From CAYXZL01 sp964469925 (GTDB taxonomy: Bacteria > Patescibacteriota > Gracilibacteria > Absconditabacterales > Absconditicoccaceae), in contig CAYXZL010000001.1 of the NCBI GenBank assembly GCA_964469925.1, positions 99,327 to 163,326 of the forward strand: DNA of 64,000 nucleotides. Reading direction: 5' to 3'. This document shows positions 30,303-41,676 of this stretch, one piece after another (positions within the stretch are counted from its first letter, which is position 1; each line of letters begins with the position of its first letter). The notes beneath the pieces are model-generated. The model did no database searches, had not been told where the DNA came from, and saw only the letters and a program-made list of their open reading frames with translations. Both the position numbers and the translations under genes were made by a program.

Positions 30303-31009
30303 CGTTGTTTGATCGCAAGAGCTACTTCATTGAGCGTACTAGCGGTAGTTGTCACATCATCTACCAAGACAATATGTTCTATACGAGGATCTAGAGCCAT
30401 ATTTTCCTTCCATGCAAAGGCTCCTTGGAGATTGACTAGTCTTTGTTCTCTTGAGAGTGCAGCCTGCCTTTTGGTTTTCTTCACTTTGTCGACTAACGCT
30501 ATATAGTCTCGACCAAGCTCAGCAGAGAGTCATTCAGCTAAGAGTTGTGATTGATTGTATCACTTCAACCAAAGACGCCTCCACTGGGTACTAGCTACAG
30601 ATGAAAGGATAGTATTGCGACGATTCCAGTGCTGCATCAGCTGGTGACTACGAACCAACCAAGCCAGTTGTTCCGCAAAAAAACGAGCAATATCAGATTT
30701 GTGATAGTACTTGAGTTGCAAAATCAATTTTTTGACCCGCTCGTCGTAGCCAAATCAGATAATAATCCCATCAAGCACCTTGTTCTTGTCCAAACTACAG
30801 TCCAAACAACGCTGTCATCGCTCTTGAGCCCTATGGCAATAGGGACACACATCAGAGTGGCTACGCAACATTTGTTTGCAGCTAGCACAAAGATAGGATC
30901 AAAGTCTGTAACATGCAACACACTCCACAGGAAACAGGTAATGAGTAAGTGCGTGCAGCCTACCTTTAATTTGACGATACAAGGTCATAACAATACAATG
31001 TAAAATCAT
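30254..31009 (-). CDS. comF: ComF-like phosphoribosyltransferase-fold competence protein
   Basis: 251 residues. N-terminal zinc-finger with four Cys pairs (VECVACYRLG, CASCK, CPYCHRA, CLDCSL), then IIIGFGYDE-x-VKKLILQLKYYHK, RLWLKGYNQSQLLAEGLS (family RRRGFNQxxxLA), VKKTKRQAALSREQRLVNLQ-GAF, and the PRPP loop HIVLVDDVTTTASTLNEVA. UGA encodes Gly in KGYNQ. ComF is needed for DNA uptake in transformable bacteria, with unclear biochemistry. The second ATG (MTLYRQ) eight codons in is another possible start. Confidence 0.9.
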
Positions 31010-31035
31010 AGTTTTATACAGCGTACGATACTGCA

Positions 31036-32238
31036 ATGTGAGTTGAAGTACAAAAAAATGATCCGTTATTTCAAGAAAAGCTAAATAGCGAAAAGTTGAA
31101 AAGATTATGAAACATACCGAAACTAGAAGGTGCCTCAGAAGGAAGTGAACAGGTTACAACAGGTGTTGTGGATCCAGAGAGTTTTGTGTCGCTTTTAAAA
31201 AGAGATGGGCGAAGTGATGAACAAATAGAGGGAGTGTTTACTAGATTAGATAGCGATATAGGCAAAGTATGTTCTAGGTTTTCATCGGAATTCCCTGGGC
31301 CATATGCAACACCTCAGGAGTTGGCAAAGGATATAGGGAACTTCATAAAAAAAAACTTCACTTACGATCTAATTGTATACATAAAGTTTGCGGCATTGTT
31401 TTCTAATATCCACTGATTATTACTTTCTTCAGGTATAGAAGAGACACCAGACGATGCGAATGTACTTGATCCACTAATCAGTGAGGAGCTAAAACAAAAG
31501 GTGCGACAATGACTCAAAAAAAAGTGAATACATGACGAAACCGTGAGGGAGAAACTCATGGCCACCACAACAAAGGAGGAAGCAGAAAATGTAATAAAAG
31601 GAGTGTTGTTATGAGGTCTATGTGGAACTAATTTTTTACAAGTATCTAACAAAACATTAGAAGTACTGAGAGCCAATAGTAAATACTTCGAAACCAATAA
31701 AGACAGGCTGAATGGGTTACCACAAGAAATACAGATTCACATAGTAGCGATGCAAACAATGAGTTTGCAGGAGGACTGAGAGGCTATAGGGCAGATAAAA
31801 GACTATATTGTTGACAACATAACCAATCCAACGTTTCTAATGTTCATACAAGAATATGCAAACATCGATATCACAACAGAAAAAAAAATGGAAGAATTTG
31901 ACAGTCTTTGAAGTGCTGAAAAATTATTAGACTATGGCGTGGGTGTGTGTAGAGACTATGCTGCCATGATGAAGGCTATGTATAATCATATCATCGAGAC
32001 GAGCTACCCTAATCGACCAGAGTCAGAGATGGTGTTCGTCCTCAATCCACACAGAAATCATGCATATAATATGTTAGTGACAGAGGACAAAAACGGTAAC
32101 TTAACAAAAGAGTACTATGATCCAACAAGTTACATCATGGGAGGACAATTGTCCATGGGATCAAGTCCCAACAGTGAAACAGAAGAAGTGCGAGTACAGA
32201 CCAGAGCGAAGAATGAGATGACAGAAAATATGTCATAG
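31036..32238 (+). CDS. Transglutaminase-like cysteine-protease-fold protein
   Basis: 400 residues. Near residue 297 is GVGVCRDYAAMMKAMYNHII, then RNHAYNMLVTEDKNGN and YYDPTSYIMGG. These give the Cys-His-Asp triad of the transglutaminase-like superfamily (bacterial members are mostly proteases). The first 280 residues are helical and unrecognised. No signal peptide is apparent. Second codon is UGA. Eight or more UGA and several CGA codons occur (DG-x-SDEQIEG), fitting native decoding. Divergent from comF by 26 bp. Confidence 0.75.
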
Positions 32239-32244
32239 TGTTGT

Positions 32245-33504
32245 TTATAGAGTGACAGAGACAATATCTCACCTCGTATAGTCTCCCTTGACCGCTACTG
32301 CAATATAGTTTTCAGACCATCAATGCCACACACCATCCTTGGTCGATTCCAAGAGGGCGGTACTAACATTCCCTTTCATGGTTGCAAGAAATTGCTCTCT
32401 CACCCTTTCGCCTTCAGTCAACAAGAGCCTTTCTCTTTCTTTTTTGATTGCTTGATCGACCTGTCACGGTAGTTTTCCGGCAGGCACCGTTTCTCCTTTT
32501 TGATGAGGAGAAAAGGGGAAGGCATGAAGTTTGGTAATACCATAGTGTTCCAGTGCATCGAAAGTTTTCTGAAATTCGTCTTCTGTTTCTCCTGGGAATC
32601 AAACAATGATATCAGCTCCAATACTAATGTGTTCTGCATCTTCTCTGTCTAGTTTTCTAATAGCTCTAAGAACGCGATCTAAGACAACACTATCGTAATT
32701 TCTATTCATGAGACGCAAGACACTGTCGGAAAAACTCTGAATAGAAAAGTGAAAATGAGGAAGGAAACGTCTATTTTCCACTACAGCAAAGAAATCATCA
32801 GTCAAAAACTCGGGACCCAGGCTGGATATTCTGATTCTTTCAATAGTTGTTTGTTGTAGTATCTCTGACAATAATGCTGCAAATCTGTTTTCCTCAGGCT
32901 TTCTGGTATGACTTGATCACCAGGCAGCGAGGTTTACTCATGTCAACACAACTTCTTTACCCCCCATATCGACAAAGCGTTTGATTTCATCGATAATATC
33001 AGCTTGAGACCTATTTCTCGTACTTCCTCTTTTGTAAATAGTAAGACAAAAGGTGCAGAAGGTGTCACAGCCAGACTGGATGACGACAAACTTCTTCGTA
33101 AAAAGATTAGTAGTGTGATAGTTCGGCAATACGTCTCCCTCATCACGCTCTTGGTTGAGTTCGTAGCTTCCGATATCAAGGTGCTCATGGTAGGTCTGAG
33201 GGTCTTCTCACAACAAAAAAAGCTTGTCGTGATAGCGTCTGAGAGAGGGATACAAGGACCAAAAACGTTCGTAGTCCATGGCGTCTCCCTTGTCAAAGGC
33301 ACCACATCCAGTGAGGTAGACAAATTTTCATGCCCTGAGTTTTTGTAAGACATCTTTGACCCACTTCGCCTTTGCTCTATCAGTGACTACACAGGTAGCA
33401 ACCAAGACAGTATTTGTGGTGTCGGCTTTGTGTTGCGAAAAATAACTAAGCCGCCTATTGAGGTAAAACTTATTCACTTTACAGCCAAAAACCTTGTATT
33501 CCAT
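32245..33504 (-). CDS. Radical-SAM tRNA methylthiotransferase, MiaB/MtaB type
   Basis: 419 residues. N-terminal UPF0004 domain with three Cys (FGCKVNKF, VATCVVTDRA, LTGCGAFDKG). Radical-SAM motif SGCDTFCTFCLTIYKRG gives Cys-x3-Cys-x2-Cys for the 4Fe-4S cluster. GGKEVVLTGVNLAAWG, ISIGADIIVGFPGETEDEFQ and a C-terminal TRAM domain (GWSENYIAVAV) complete the family. The short Cys spacing and TGVN favour the MtaB (ms2t6A) branch. This would build on the t6A made by TsaD, also encoded here. Confidence 0.92.
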
Positions 33505-33552
33505 GTCCTACGACAAGCCTCTAAAATACTGGAGTAACGCCTTCTATCCAAC

Positions 33553-34182
33553 CTACATCAATCATCTTCCATCCTGATCGTGGTGTTCTTCGTCCATCAT
33601 GCTACTCAAAGAAGGAGTCGGTAAACGAGCAGAAAACAAAAGCCCCAACGTGGCAGCACCATGCAGTGCCATCCACAGAGGAGTTAAAGAAAAGAATCCA
33701 TAAATATAGAGATTGTCTGTCAATGGTCAGACGATTTTTTCCAAGGCAGATATTTGTAGACCATCAATTCAAAAAAACAAACTTCAGACAGTAAACAAAA
33801 AGCTGTAGCTACAAAGGACTACCACTATCAGGCTCATTATGTGTTCTATCCAATCACGAGAAAAGGGTGCAAGAGTCAAAGGAGTCTGGCGATAGGTTTT
33901 GTAGATGACAACAATGTAGAGAACAATAACGATAGTGAGAGTAGTGGTATGCAATAACTCACCCAAAGAAAAGTAAGTCATGCCGATGGCGGTTTTCCCA
34001 GATCAGAGTGCCTGCAAATAGGTCGATGCGTAATCCAATGACCGATGCACCATAAGACCAAAAACAACAAATAAGTAATTGATAATGGTAAAGGAAAACA
34101 TTCTATCCTTCCCTGACCAATACACAAAAACACCAACTACCAGGAGTGATCATAGGGTAACTGCGTCAAACAGACTGAGCAT
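33553..34182 (-). CDS. Polytopic membrane protein, unknown function
   Basis: 209 residues and about six hydrophobic helices: LLVVGVFVYW, FTIINYLFVVFGLMVH, TTTLTIVIVLYIVVIY, IMSLIVVVLCSYSFLFTV, and two near the C-terminus. The tail is DEEHHDQDGRG, acidic and His-containing. Five or more glycines are UGA, and CGG follows LMVH. No conserved catalytic motif is visible. It is 48 bp upstream of the MiaB-type gene on the same strand. Confidence 0.65.
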
Positions 34183-34316
34183 GAGCCAAGGCTAGGAACA
34201 CATAAAATATTTTCTGTAGCAAATTACTAGAAAATGAACACAAAGGAAATATAGTACATATCTACGAATCATCACATCGTTTGCAATCCTATCCCTCTAG
34301 CTCTCGCCACTCGTTC

Positions 34317-36521
34317 ATGAATCTCCAAGCCATACAAGATTATTTCAATTATGAACCGACCTTTGATCGGGACCCACAATACCTGGTCGACAAAATCAAA
34401 CTGAAAGCTTCGACCTATCTTCCGCCTGAAAAAGTAGAAAAAATACAGTTTGCTTATGAGTACGCAAAAAAAGCTCACCATGGACAAAAAAGATTGTCAG
34501 GCGAGCCCTACATTGTCCATCCAGTAAGGGCAACAGAGTTTCTCATGCATATGAAACCAGGCATCAATACAATTCAAACATGCCTTCTTCATGACGTGAT
34601 AGAGGATACGACTACAGATTTTGCAGCGATCAAAAAGGACTTTGGAGAGGATGTGGCTACACTGTGTGAGTGACTGGTAAAGGTATCAAAGGTCAGGTAT
34701 AAGTGAGAAGATAGACAATTAGAAACGCTCAAAAAAACCTTTCTGGCGATGGCTAGTGATCTGAGAGTAATTTTTGTGAAGATAGCAGACCGCGTTCACA
34801 ATATCCAGACGCTCAAATATCACCCTGATGAGGAGAAGAGGCTAAGAATAGCTGACGAAACAATGAAAATTTACGTTCCTATAGCCAAAAGGCTTGGACT
34901 GTATCACTATCAGCTCTATCTTGAAAACGGTTGTTTTTTTATCAAAGACTACTACGAGTGTCTCAGGATAGTAAAATATATGGAAAAAAATTTCTGATCA
35001 GACAAAAGGTACATAATTTCATGAACCAAAAAAATAGAAAAAGTTTTGCACGATGGAGACATCGAAGGGGTCGTAGTAAAATGAAGGGTTAAAAGCCCTT
35101 ATAGAATCTACCAAAAAATGATAAGAAAATACCAAGAAACAGACGTATCGAGAGTGATGGATATGGTGGCGTTTAGAGTAATTACCAAGACAATACCAGA
35201 CTGTTATCATGTGTTGGGTGTGATACATAGTCATTACACACCACTCATCAACAAGATTAAAGACTACATCTCCCTTCCCAAGGTCAACGGTTACAAAAGT
35301 CTCCATACAACCGTGGTTTGAATGTTTTCATTTCCCGTAGAGATACAAATTAGGACCAAAGAAATGGATGACATAGCGGAGTACGGAGTTGCAGCACACT
35401 TTGAGTATAGCGAGGAATGATCAGAAATGGCTGTTTCAGAGAGTCAGTCACAACGGATAAGAAGACTGCAAGAAGTGGTAGAACACTACCAAAATGCAGA
35501 AGATAAAGAGAGCTTTACAGACGAGCTGAGTATAGAGGTACTCAATAAAACCAAATTTCTCTACACCCCCAAGGGGGATATTGTAGAGATGCCACATGGT
35601 AGTACAGTACTAGACTTTGCTTTTAGAATACACTCGGATGTTGGTCTGAGATTCAAGAACGCAATTGTCAATGGCGTCATCAAGCCTATCGGATATATTC
35701 CCAAAACAGGAGACATCATAGATATCAATACGTTTAGAAATAAGATAGTAGCAACACAATACTGGATGGATTTTCTCCACACACCGAGTGGTAAAAACAA
35801 ACTGCTCAAACATATCAAGAAAGAACAAAGAGATATGCTCATAAAAGAGTCGATCACTAAGTTAAATAAAAAACTCAAAGAGCGACAATTACCTCTGTTT
35901 GGTCAGGAGTGAGACAACATTGCATGACTCTATCCGAGAGAAGAGCTGGAAAAAAGATTACTCCTAATGCTAGATAAGCAGGAGTCATATGCGACCTTAT
36001 TCAGAGAGGCATACCCAAAGCAGTGGTGAAAACGAGTGAAACCAAAAACCAAATACGACGCACCACAGACAGCATATCCACGTACTGAAGTGATTGTTGA
36101 TGATGACAAAAAACTACCCTACACATTGTGTGACATGTGCAAACCAGCTCCTTGAACAAAAATCATTGCTAGATCAGGCAAGGATGGGATCAAGATACAC
36201 AGCCTCACGTGTAGGTGAATCAAGACAATATCGCCAGAAAAATTATTAGAAGCCCATCGATGAAACGAGGAAACAACAAGATACAAGGTATCAGTGGAAC
36301 TAAGCATGAAAAACACACATGTAAATCTGGCTGCTATTATTGGTATCTTTGCAGATCTGCAAGTGCCGATGGACAATATCTCGATCAAAAATGATGAACA
36401 TGGTGATGGCTATGTATTGATAGATTCTGACTACTCCAATCCCGGCAAAATATATTACCTTTTCAACGCCTTGAAAAAGCATAAAAATTTCATTACCATC
36501 ACCAGAACAACCATAAGTTAG
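34317..36521 (+). CDS. rel: Bifunctional (p)ppGpp synthetase/hydrolase Rel
   Basis: 734 residues. Hydrolase HD domain: GQKRLSGEPYIVHPV, CLLHDVIEDTTTD (residue 92), VKIADRVHNIQT. Synthetase domain: GRVKSPYRIYQKM (Gly=UGA), VMDMVAFRVIT, PKVNGYKSLHTTVVG, VEIQIRTKEMDDIAEYGVAA. TGS domain TKFLYTPKGDIVEMPHGSTV near 415, and C-terminal ACT domain from about 660. CGG at 35454-35456 gives x-IRRLQEVVE where the family has WxRx(I/L)LE. CGA at 36258 lies in EAH-x-G, family VEWG. Makes and degrades the stringent alarmone. Confidence 0.97.
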
Positions 36522-36550
36522 AAAGTACCTATTTTTATCGTCATGAACAT

Positions 36551-36994
36551 ATGGAACAACTCAACGCATTGCTAACAGATCAGACAGGAGCGGTAACACA
36601 GACAGCGGTTTTGGTCATCATAGCTCTATTGATAGGATGGCGGATACGAGCAATCATACGAGTTGCGAAGGATATTCATGCAAGGACAGACAAAACAGCT
36701 TTGCATCTAATAGCCATCATTATCATGGTAGTTAGTACGCCCATCATCGGACTACCACTCTATCGCCTCATAAGGCCAACACATTACAAAAATCAAACAC
36801 ATGATCGGCACAAAGCATTATGTGAGCAGACTATTATCTGTGTATGATGTAAGTCCTATGTCCCAAAAGAAACGGAACATTGTCACCATTGCGGAGATCA
36901 TTTGGTCATGGCCTGCAGACAGTGTAAAAAGTCCCTACCACGTAGTTATGCGTATTGTGCAGCCTGCGGTGCACCCAATATAGATCATAGATAG
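36551..36994 (+). CDS. Membrane protein with C-terminal double zinc ribbon
   Basis: 147 residues. Helix one ALLIGW-x-I-x-AII-x-VAKDIHAR has CGG and two CGA inside 10 residues; as Trp these suit a membrane helix (typical W-x-W in this family), as Arg they would break it. Helix two LIAIIIMVVSTPIIGLPLYR, then RPTH. Zinc ribbons: CVGCKSYVPKETEHCHHCGD and CRQCKKSLPRSYAYCAACGA, each two Cys-x2-Cys. A common CPR architecture of unknown function. It lies 29 bp after rel. Confidence 0.8.
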
Positions 36995-37015
36995 TATCTT
37001 TTATGACCAATAGCG

Positions 37016-38122
37016 ATGAACAATAGTGTACGAGCATCAATGCTCATCATAGTCGTGGCATTGCTATGATTGTATTGTGCAAAAAAACGGAATCGGCGAG
37101 ACAGGCCCGGCCATGACCAAGAGAGAACCAAGCCAGTTCCTACGCTGCAGGGTGTTTTTGCGTATCTAGGTCTACTAGCAGTACTTTCTATTTTTTCCCC
37201 CGAAATCCTCGCTCACAAAGAGATACGAAGCTTCATCGCAGGAGCAGGCTGACTATGCCTCCTAGCTGTGATAGATGAATATATGAGTATGCGTGCAGCC
37301 CAAAAAGAAAATAAACGCTGACTCAAAGATGTGTTTCCGAGTTGGTTAAGGTTGCTGCTCCAACTCATCATCATCATAGCAGTTATTCGGAAATCCTGAG
37401 TATTTGATATCAGTATTATATGGAACGGACAGGATCGGCAACTGCCCGAGTTGTTGGGAATAGCCATGGCAACCGTGCGAATACTGGTTTTTATCAATGC
37501 GATCAATCGATTTGACGGAATTCATGGGCAATCATCATGATTGTCTGCTATCGGTTTCGTGACAATCTTTATCCTCGTTCAACGAGTCGTGCTTCCCTAT
37601 TATGGGAGCATATCAACCGAGAAGCTGTTACTGTTGAATAATGTAAAGGTATTGAGCCTGCTGTTGGCAGTCAGTGCAATTGTGTATACCGTTATTGAAA
37701 TAAAACCCTATGGTCTGGTGAGAGACGCAGGTGTCTTGATTTACTGATTCGGTTTGTGATACTTGTCGCTATTAGGCTGAGCAAAAATAGGGACCATGCT
37801 AGTAGCGTTGTCGCTACCATTATTTGATGCAATATGGGTATTTGTTCATAGGTTATTCGTCATGAAAAAAAACCCTATGAAGGGAGATTACACGCACTTA
37901 TATTACAGGCTTTTCAATCTTGGCCGAACCAAGGCTGAAGCTCGTAGTTTTACATGGATCTGGTCCTTGGTGATGATGACCCTGATTCTTATTCAAGGCG
38001 TCAATAGGACCAATAAGATAATTATTTGTAGTATGATGGCCTTGTTGTTTTTTGGTATAAACATATACTTGTTTCGATACAAAAAACATCCTGTAGAGTA
38101 TATCAAAGGAAACAAGGGCTAA
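37016..38122 (+). CDS. WecA/MraY-family polyprenyl-phosphate sugar-1-phosphate transferase
   Basis: 368 residues with about ten membrane helices. Cytoplasmic motifs: DRPGHDQERTKPVPTLQGV (family DxPxxRKxHxxPxPxxGG), FINAIN-x-FDGIHGQSSG (NAxNxxDGLDGLxxG), PLFDAIWVFVHRLFVMKKNP then GDYTHLYYRLFNLG-x-TKAEAR. CGA falls at both x and at many lipid-facing positions (TV-x-ILVF, VQ-x-VVL), all consistent with Trp. It starts glycan or teichoic-type polymer synthesis on undecaprenyl phosphate. Sugar specificity cannot be told. Confidence 0.85.
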
Positions 38123-38160
38123 TGTCGGTTCAGTTTTTATCTGTAAGAGTATCTAGACCA

Positions 38161-38688
38161 ATGGCAAAAAAACAAAAAACTCGATCTCGAGGTTGAGCAT
38201 TCTTGACTGTATTTACGATGCTGTTCGCAAGAAATTATTGGTGAGCTGTCGCTCTCGTTGTAAGTTGTGCAGTAGTCGTGTGGGCATCATTTTTCCTATC
38301 ACAACAGCGAGGTCAGGCGTCTTTCACACTCATGGCACTCGTGTGGATATTTTGGTTTGTGTACGGTGGCATCAGAGCAAACAGCTGGTTTGATAATGAC
38401 TCCAAGCTGACAGAAACCGAAAGAGGAATGTTCAAAAAACTCATGGACAGGTCTGGTTTTATTGTTTTTCTTATGGTGGTTTTCTATTGTGTAATCGTGG
38501 CAGTAGTTGCAGGTCTCGGATGGATGTTAAAAAGTAAAATCCAAGACGCAGGCATGATGAATAGTGCTGACTATGAACAATTTTTACAAGACCTCCAAGA
38601 CAGTGGAACTATTGGTGAAGACCTACCTATCGATCAGCAAGCAGGGATAGACGAGCTTGGCCAGCCATCCGACCTACCCAATAGCTAA
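38161..38688 (+). CDS. Membrane protein of unknown function
   Basis: 175 residues. A basic N-terminus with CGA codons (KKQKT-x-S-x-GG) precedes three or four helices (FLTVFTMLFA, AVALVVSCAVVVWASFF, LMALVWIFWFVYGG, FIVFLMVVFYCVIVAVVAGL). The cytoplasmic loop is WFDNDSKLTETERGMFKKLM, and the tail is acidic (DSGTIGEDLPIDQQAG). No family is recognised. Follows the WecA-like gene by 38 bp. Confidence 0.65.
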
Positions 38689-38817
38689 AAATCTGTCACC
38701 CTTTCCATTGCAAACCATCTCAATTTTTCTACAAACACACCTAGCACCCAAAAAACATAAGTGCTACTTCTCTCTATAAGGCAAAGAAAAATAATTTTAT
38801 CGTTAGCTACCAAAACT

Positions 38818-39864
38818 ATGGATTTTGATCCTCAAAAAAATTATTACGATATCCTAGGAGTGGCAGAAGATGCTAGTCAAGATGAGATTAAAAAGGCATT
38901 CAAAAAACTAGCAATACAACATCATCCTGACAAGTGAGGCGACAAGGCAAGATTCCAGGAAGTCAATGAAGCTCACCAAGTACTCGGTGATCAATCCAAA
39001 AGGCAACAATATGATGCGTATAGGAAGGGCTGATTTTCTGGTTTTGGCGGAGCTGATTTTGGTTGATTTAGTGGGGGTGATTTTGGTGGTTTTGATATTG
39101 GTGATATTGTTGGGGACATCTTTGGTTGATTTGGTTGATGATCAAGAAAAAAATGACCACGTAAAGGAGACGATATCCAAGTGAGTATCAGTATAGACTT
39201 CGATGAAGCCTATTTGTGAGTAAAGAAAAAAGTTAGATATAGCAGATTGCTGATGGCAGAGTGAGTAGAGCAAAAAACCTGTCCAAGTTGCAATGGCCGC
39301 GGCGTAACAACACAACAGGCTCGCACGCCCTTTGGCGTCATGCAAGTACAAAACACCTGTCAGGAATGTGGATGACTGGGATCGATTTACGAAAAAAGTG
39401 GGAAAAGAGTTGGTCAGTGATGATTGCAAGAGACTACCGAAGTGATCGATGTAGAAGTCCCAGCAGGTATCAAGGAGTGAGTGTATCTCAAATACACAGG
39501 CAAAGGCAATATGTGATTGTGAGGTGGTTGAGCAGGAGACTTGTATATCAAGATCAATATAAAGTCTTCTTCAGACTATAGAAGGGATGGTGATGACCTC
39601 TATATCATCAAAGATATGACCTTGTTTGATTTGGTTCTTGGTTGAAAGCTCAAAATAAAACATCCAGAATGAGTTTTTGACGTCACGATCCCCAAAGGAA
39701 CGCAACCAGACGACATGATCAAGGTAGCCAACAAAGGCTTTGGTAGAAAATGAATTTTACAATCAAGGGGAGACTTGTTTATACAACCCAAGATCATTAT
39801 ACCCAAAAAACTCTCAAAGGACCAAGAAAAATTGCGAAAAGAACTCCAGAAAAAAAGCGAATAG
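38818..39864 (+). CDS. dnaJ: DnaJ chaperone with half-size zinc domain
   Basis: 348 residues. J domain NYYDILGVAEDASQDEIKKA with HPD at 36-38; Gly/Phe-rich linker (GGFSGFGGADFGGFSGGDFG) from about 69. Zinc motifs CPSCNGRG and CQECGGLG: only two of the usual four CxxCxGxG units, so at most one zinc site. C-terminal substrate-binding strands ETTEVIDVEVPAGIKEGVYL and GGAGDLYIKINI follow. Nineteen UGA codons are read as Gly, many in the Gly-rich linker. Recruits Hsp70. Confidence 0.95.
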
Positions 39865-39897
39865 GAAAACGAAACGTTTTGTCATGCGATACAGCAG

Positions 39898-41190
39898 ATG
39901 TATATTTGCCAGCACTGTGACTACAGCTCTTCAGTCAAATTGGGAAAGTGTCCGTCCTGTGGCACATTCGCAAGTTTTGTGTTTGATGAATCAAAAAAAA
40001 GCACCGCAAGTGCCAAGACCAAAAGAGAGGGTCAGAGCCTCAGTGCAACATCGCCATGATCAGCCAGGCCCTTGTCTATCCTAACTCTATCGCAAGGAGA
40101 GATGCAAAGGGTCTTACATCAAGGCATAAGACAGGCTGGCGTCTATCTTTTGGCAGGTGAGCCAGGGATTGGTAAATCGACCATTATGCTCCAAATCATC
40201 CACGAAATCCATCAAAACAATCAACAAGCGTCGATAGCGTATTTTTCAGCAGAAGAACATGGCGACCATATCGTCCAAAGATATCAAAGACTCTTTACAA
40301 ACCAAGCAACACTCCCCTTCCATGTCTACCACACCAACACGGTGGAGGATATCATTGCTACGGTCAGAGACAATAATTTTGCTATGATAGTGGTTGATTC
40401 GATACAGACTATCACCAGCAATGAGAGCGATGGTGCTGCAGGCACGCCCAATCAAGTAAGACATACGAGCGAACAAGTAGTCCAATTAGCAAAGTCAAGC
40501 AACACGGCAGTATGTATCGTTGGTCATGTAACCAAGTGATGAGAAATAGCATGACCTAAGTATCTAGAACACATTGTGGATGTCGTATTGTATTTGGAGG
40601 GAGAAAGAGACGGACAATTGAGATTTCTAAGATCTAAAAAAAACAGGTTCTGACCAGCTGACGATGTAGCGATTTTTGAGATGACACTGTTTGGATTACA
40701 AGCTGTCTATGATATGAAAGATCGCGTGGTCTCACAATTATCCAGTACGCCAGGCAGTGTGTTGTCAGTAGCGATAGACAATGGCAGGCCCGTCCTTGTT
40801 CAGGTAGAAGCACTGTTGAATCAGTCGTATGGAAAATTTCCTACGAGACGTGCAATTGGCGTTGACAGTAAAAGGGTGGATCTGATTGTTGCTATACTCG
40901 AAAAATACTCCAAGCTCAAGCTACAGTATGTCGACATCTATATCAATATCCCTGGCGAGCGGTATTTCAAAGATAGTGGTTTGGATCTTGCGATCGCGGC
41001 AGCTATTATGAGCCAGTATCACAACAAGCAAGTCGATAAAGACAAAGTTTTTCTGGGTGAAATCGCGCTGAGTGGCAAGGTCGTGTCAGCAACTAACTAT
41101 AGTAAGAGAACCAAAGAGTTCGCACAAGACTTCAGCATTATCGACCATACGGTATTGCAACACAGCGTTGAGTTGCAACATCATATCTAA
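39898..41190 (+). CDS. radA: DNA repair and recombination protein RadA
   Basis: 430 residues. N-terminal zinc finger CQHCDYSSSVKLGKCPSCGT, Walker A GEPGIGKST near 90, MIVVDSIQTI (Walker B), GHVTKGGEIAGPKYLEHIVD with three UGA glycines, and the RadA signature KKNRFG. C-terminal Lon-like domain (GKFPTRRAIGVDSKRVDLIVA). RadA is a DnaB-like helicase that extends recombination intermediates, needed in natural transformation. ATG 39898 is used; an earlier ATG in another frame lies 15 bp upstream. Confidence 0.96.
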
Positions 41191-41292
41191 ATATGAATAA
41201 GTAAGAAAAAAAAGAAGCACTTTCTATTGATATGGAAGGTGAGATTGGGGATAGTAAAAGGAATTACTAACCAAAACAAAAAGGAAGTAAAC

Positions 41293-41658
41293 ATGAAGAA
41301 AGTCTTTAAGTACCTTGAAGTGATAACCCTAACATTCAAGCCATTAGCTCGGGGATGGTACCGATGCGTGCAGACTGGCAAGAAGTTACGTCGCGGTGGC
41401 ATTAAGGCGTATCGGTTAGCGTTCGGAAATCGTCCCAGGCCAAGTACACCCAGAGTAACGGTATGGGCTTTTAAAAACGAGTTTTCGTGTCCAGGTTGTC
41501 ATAAGCAACATTACCATGTGGGAAGCCGGTTTACCTGTATCTGCGGGAAAAGGATGAACATAAAACACAGAAAAGAAAAAGTGGACGCTTACAGTTGAAC
41601 CGGAGAAAGAGCAAAGGTGTTTATTTGGCAGGTCTGTATCAAGACCTGCCAAACGTAA
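41293..41658 (+). CDS. Small basic zinc-ribbon protein, C-terminus uncertain
   Basis: Residues 1-101 are basic with CPGCHKQHYHVGSRFTCICG, a likely zinc ribbon. A Shine-Dalgarno-like AAGGAAG precedes the ATG by 6 bp. In the standard code it stops at UGA 41596-41598; with UGA=Gly it reads through a 12-bp hairpin to UAA at 41656. CGA and CGG codons fall in basic contexts (WY-x-CVQTGKKLRRGG, AY-x-LAFGNRPRP) where Arg seems as natural as Trp. It may be recently acquired. Confidence 0.5.
41624..41653. terminator. Perfect 12-bp hairpin between convergent genes
   Basis: TTTGGCAGGTCT / AGACCTGCCAAA with a six-base loop. It lacks a long T run on either strand, yet it lies between two convergent genes, as a bidirectional terminator or mRNA 3' end would. 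Confidence 0.55.
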
Positions 41659-41676
41659 TATGCAAAAAAACGCACT

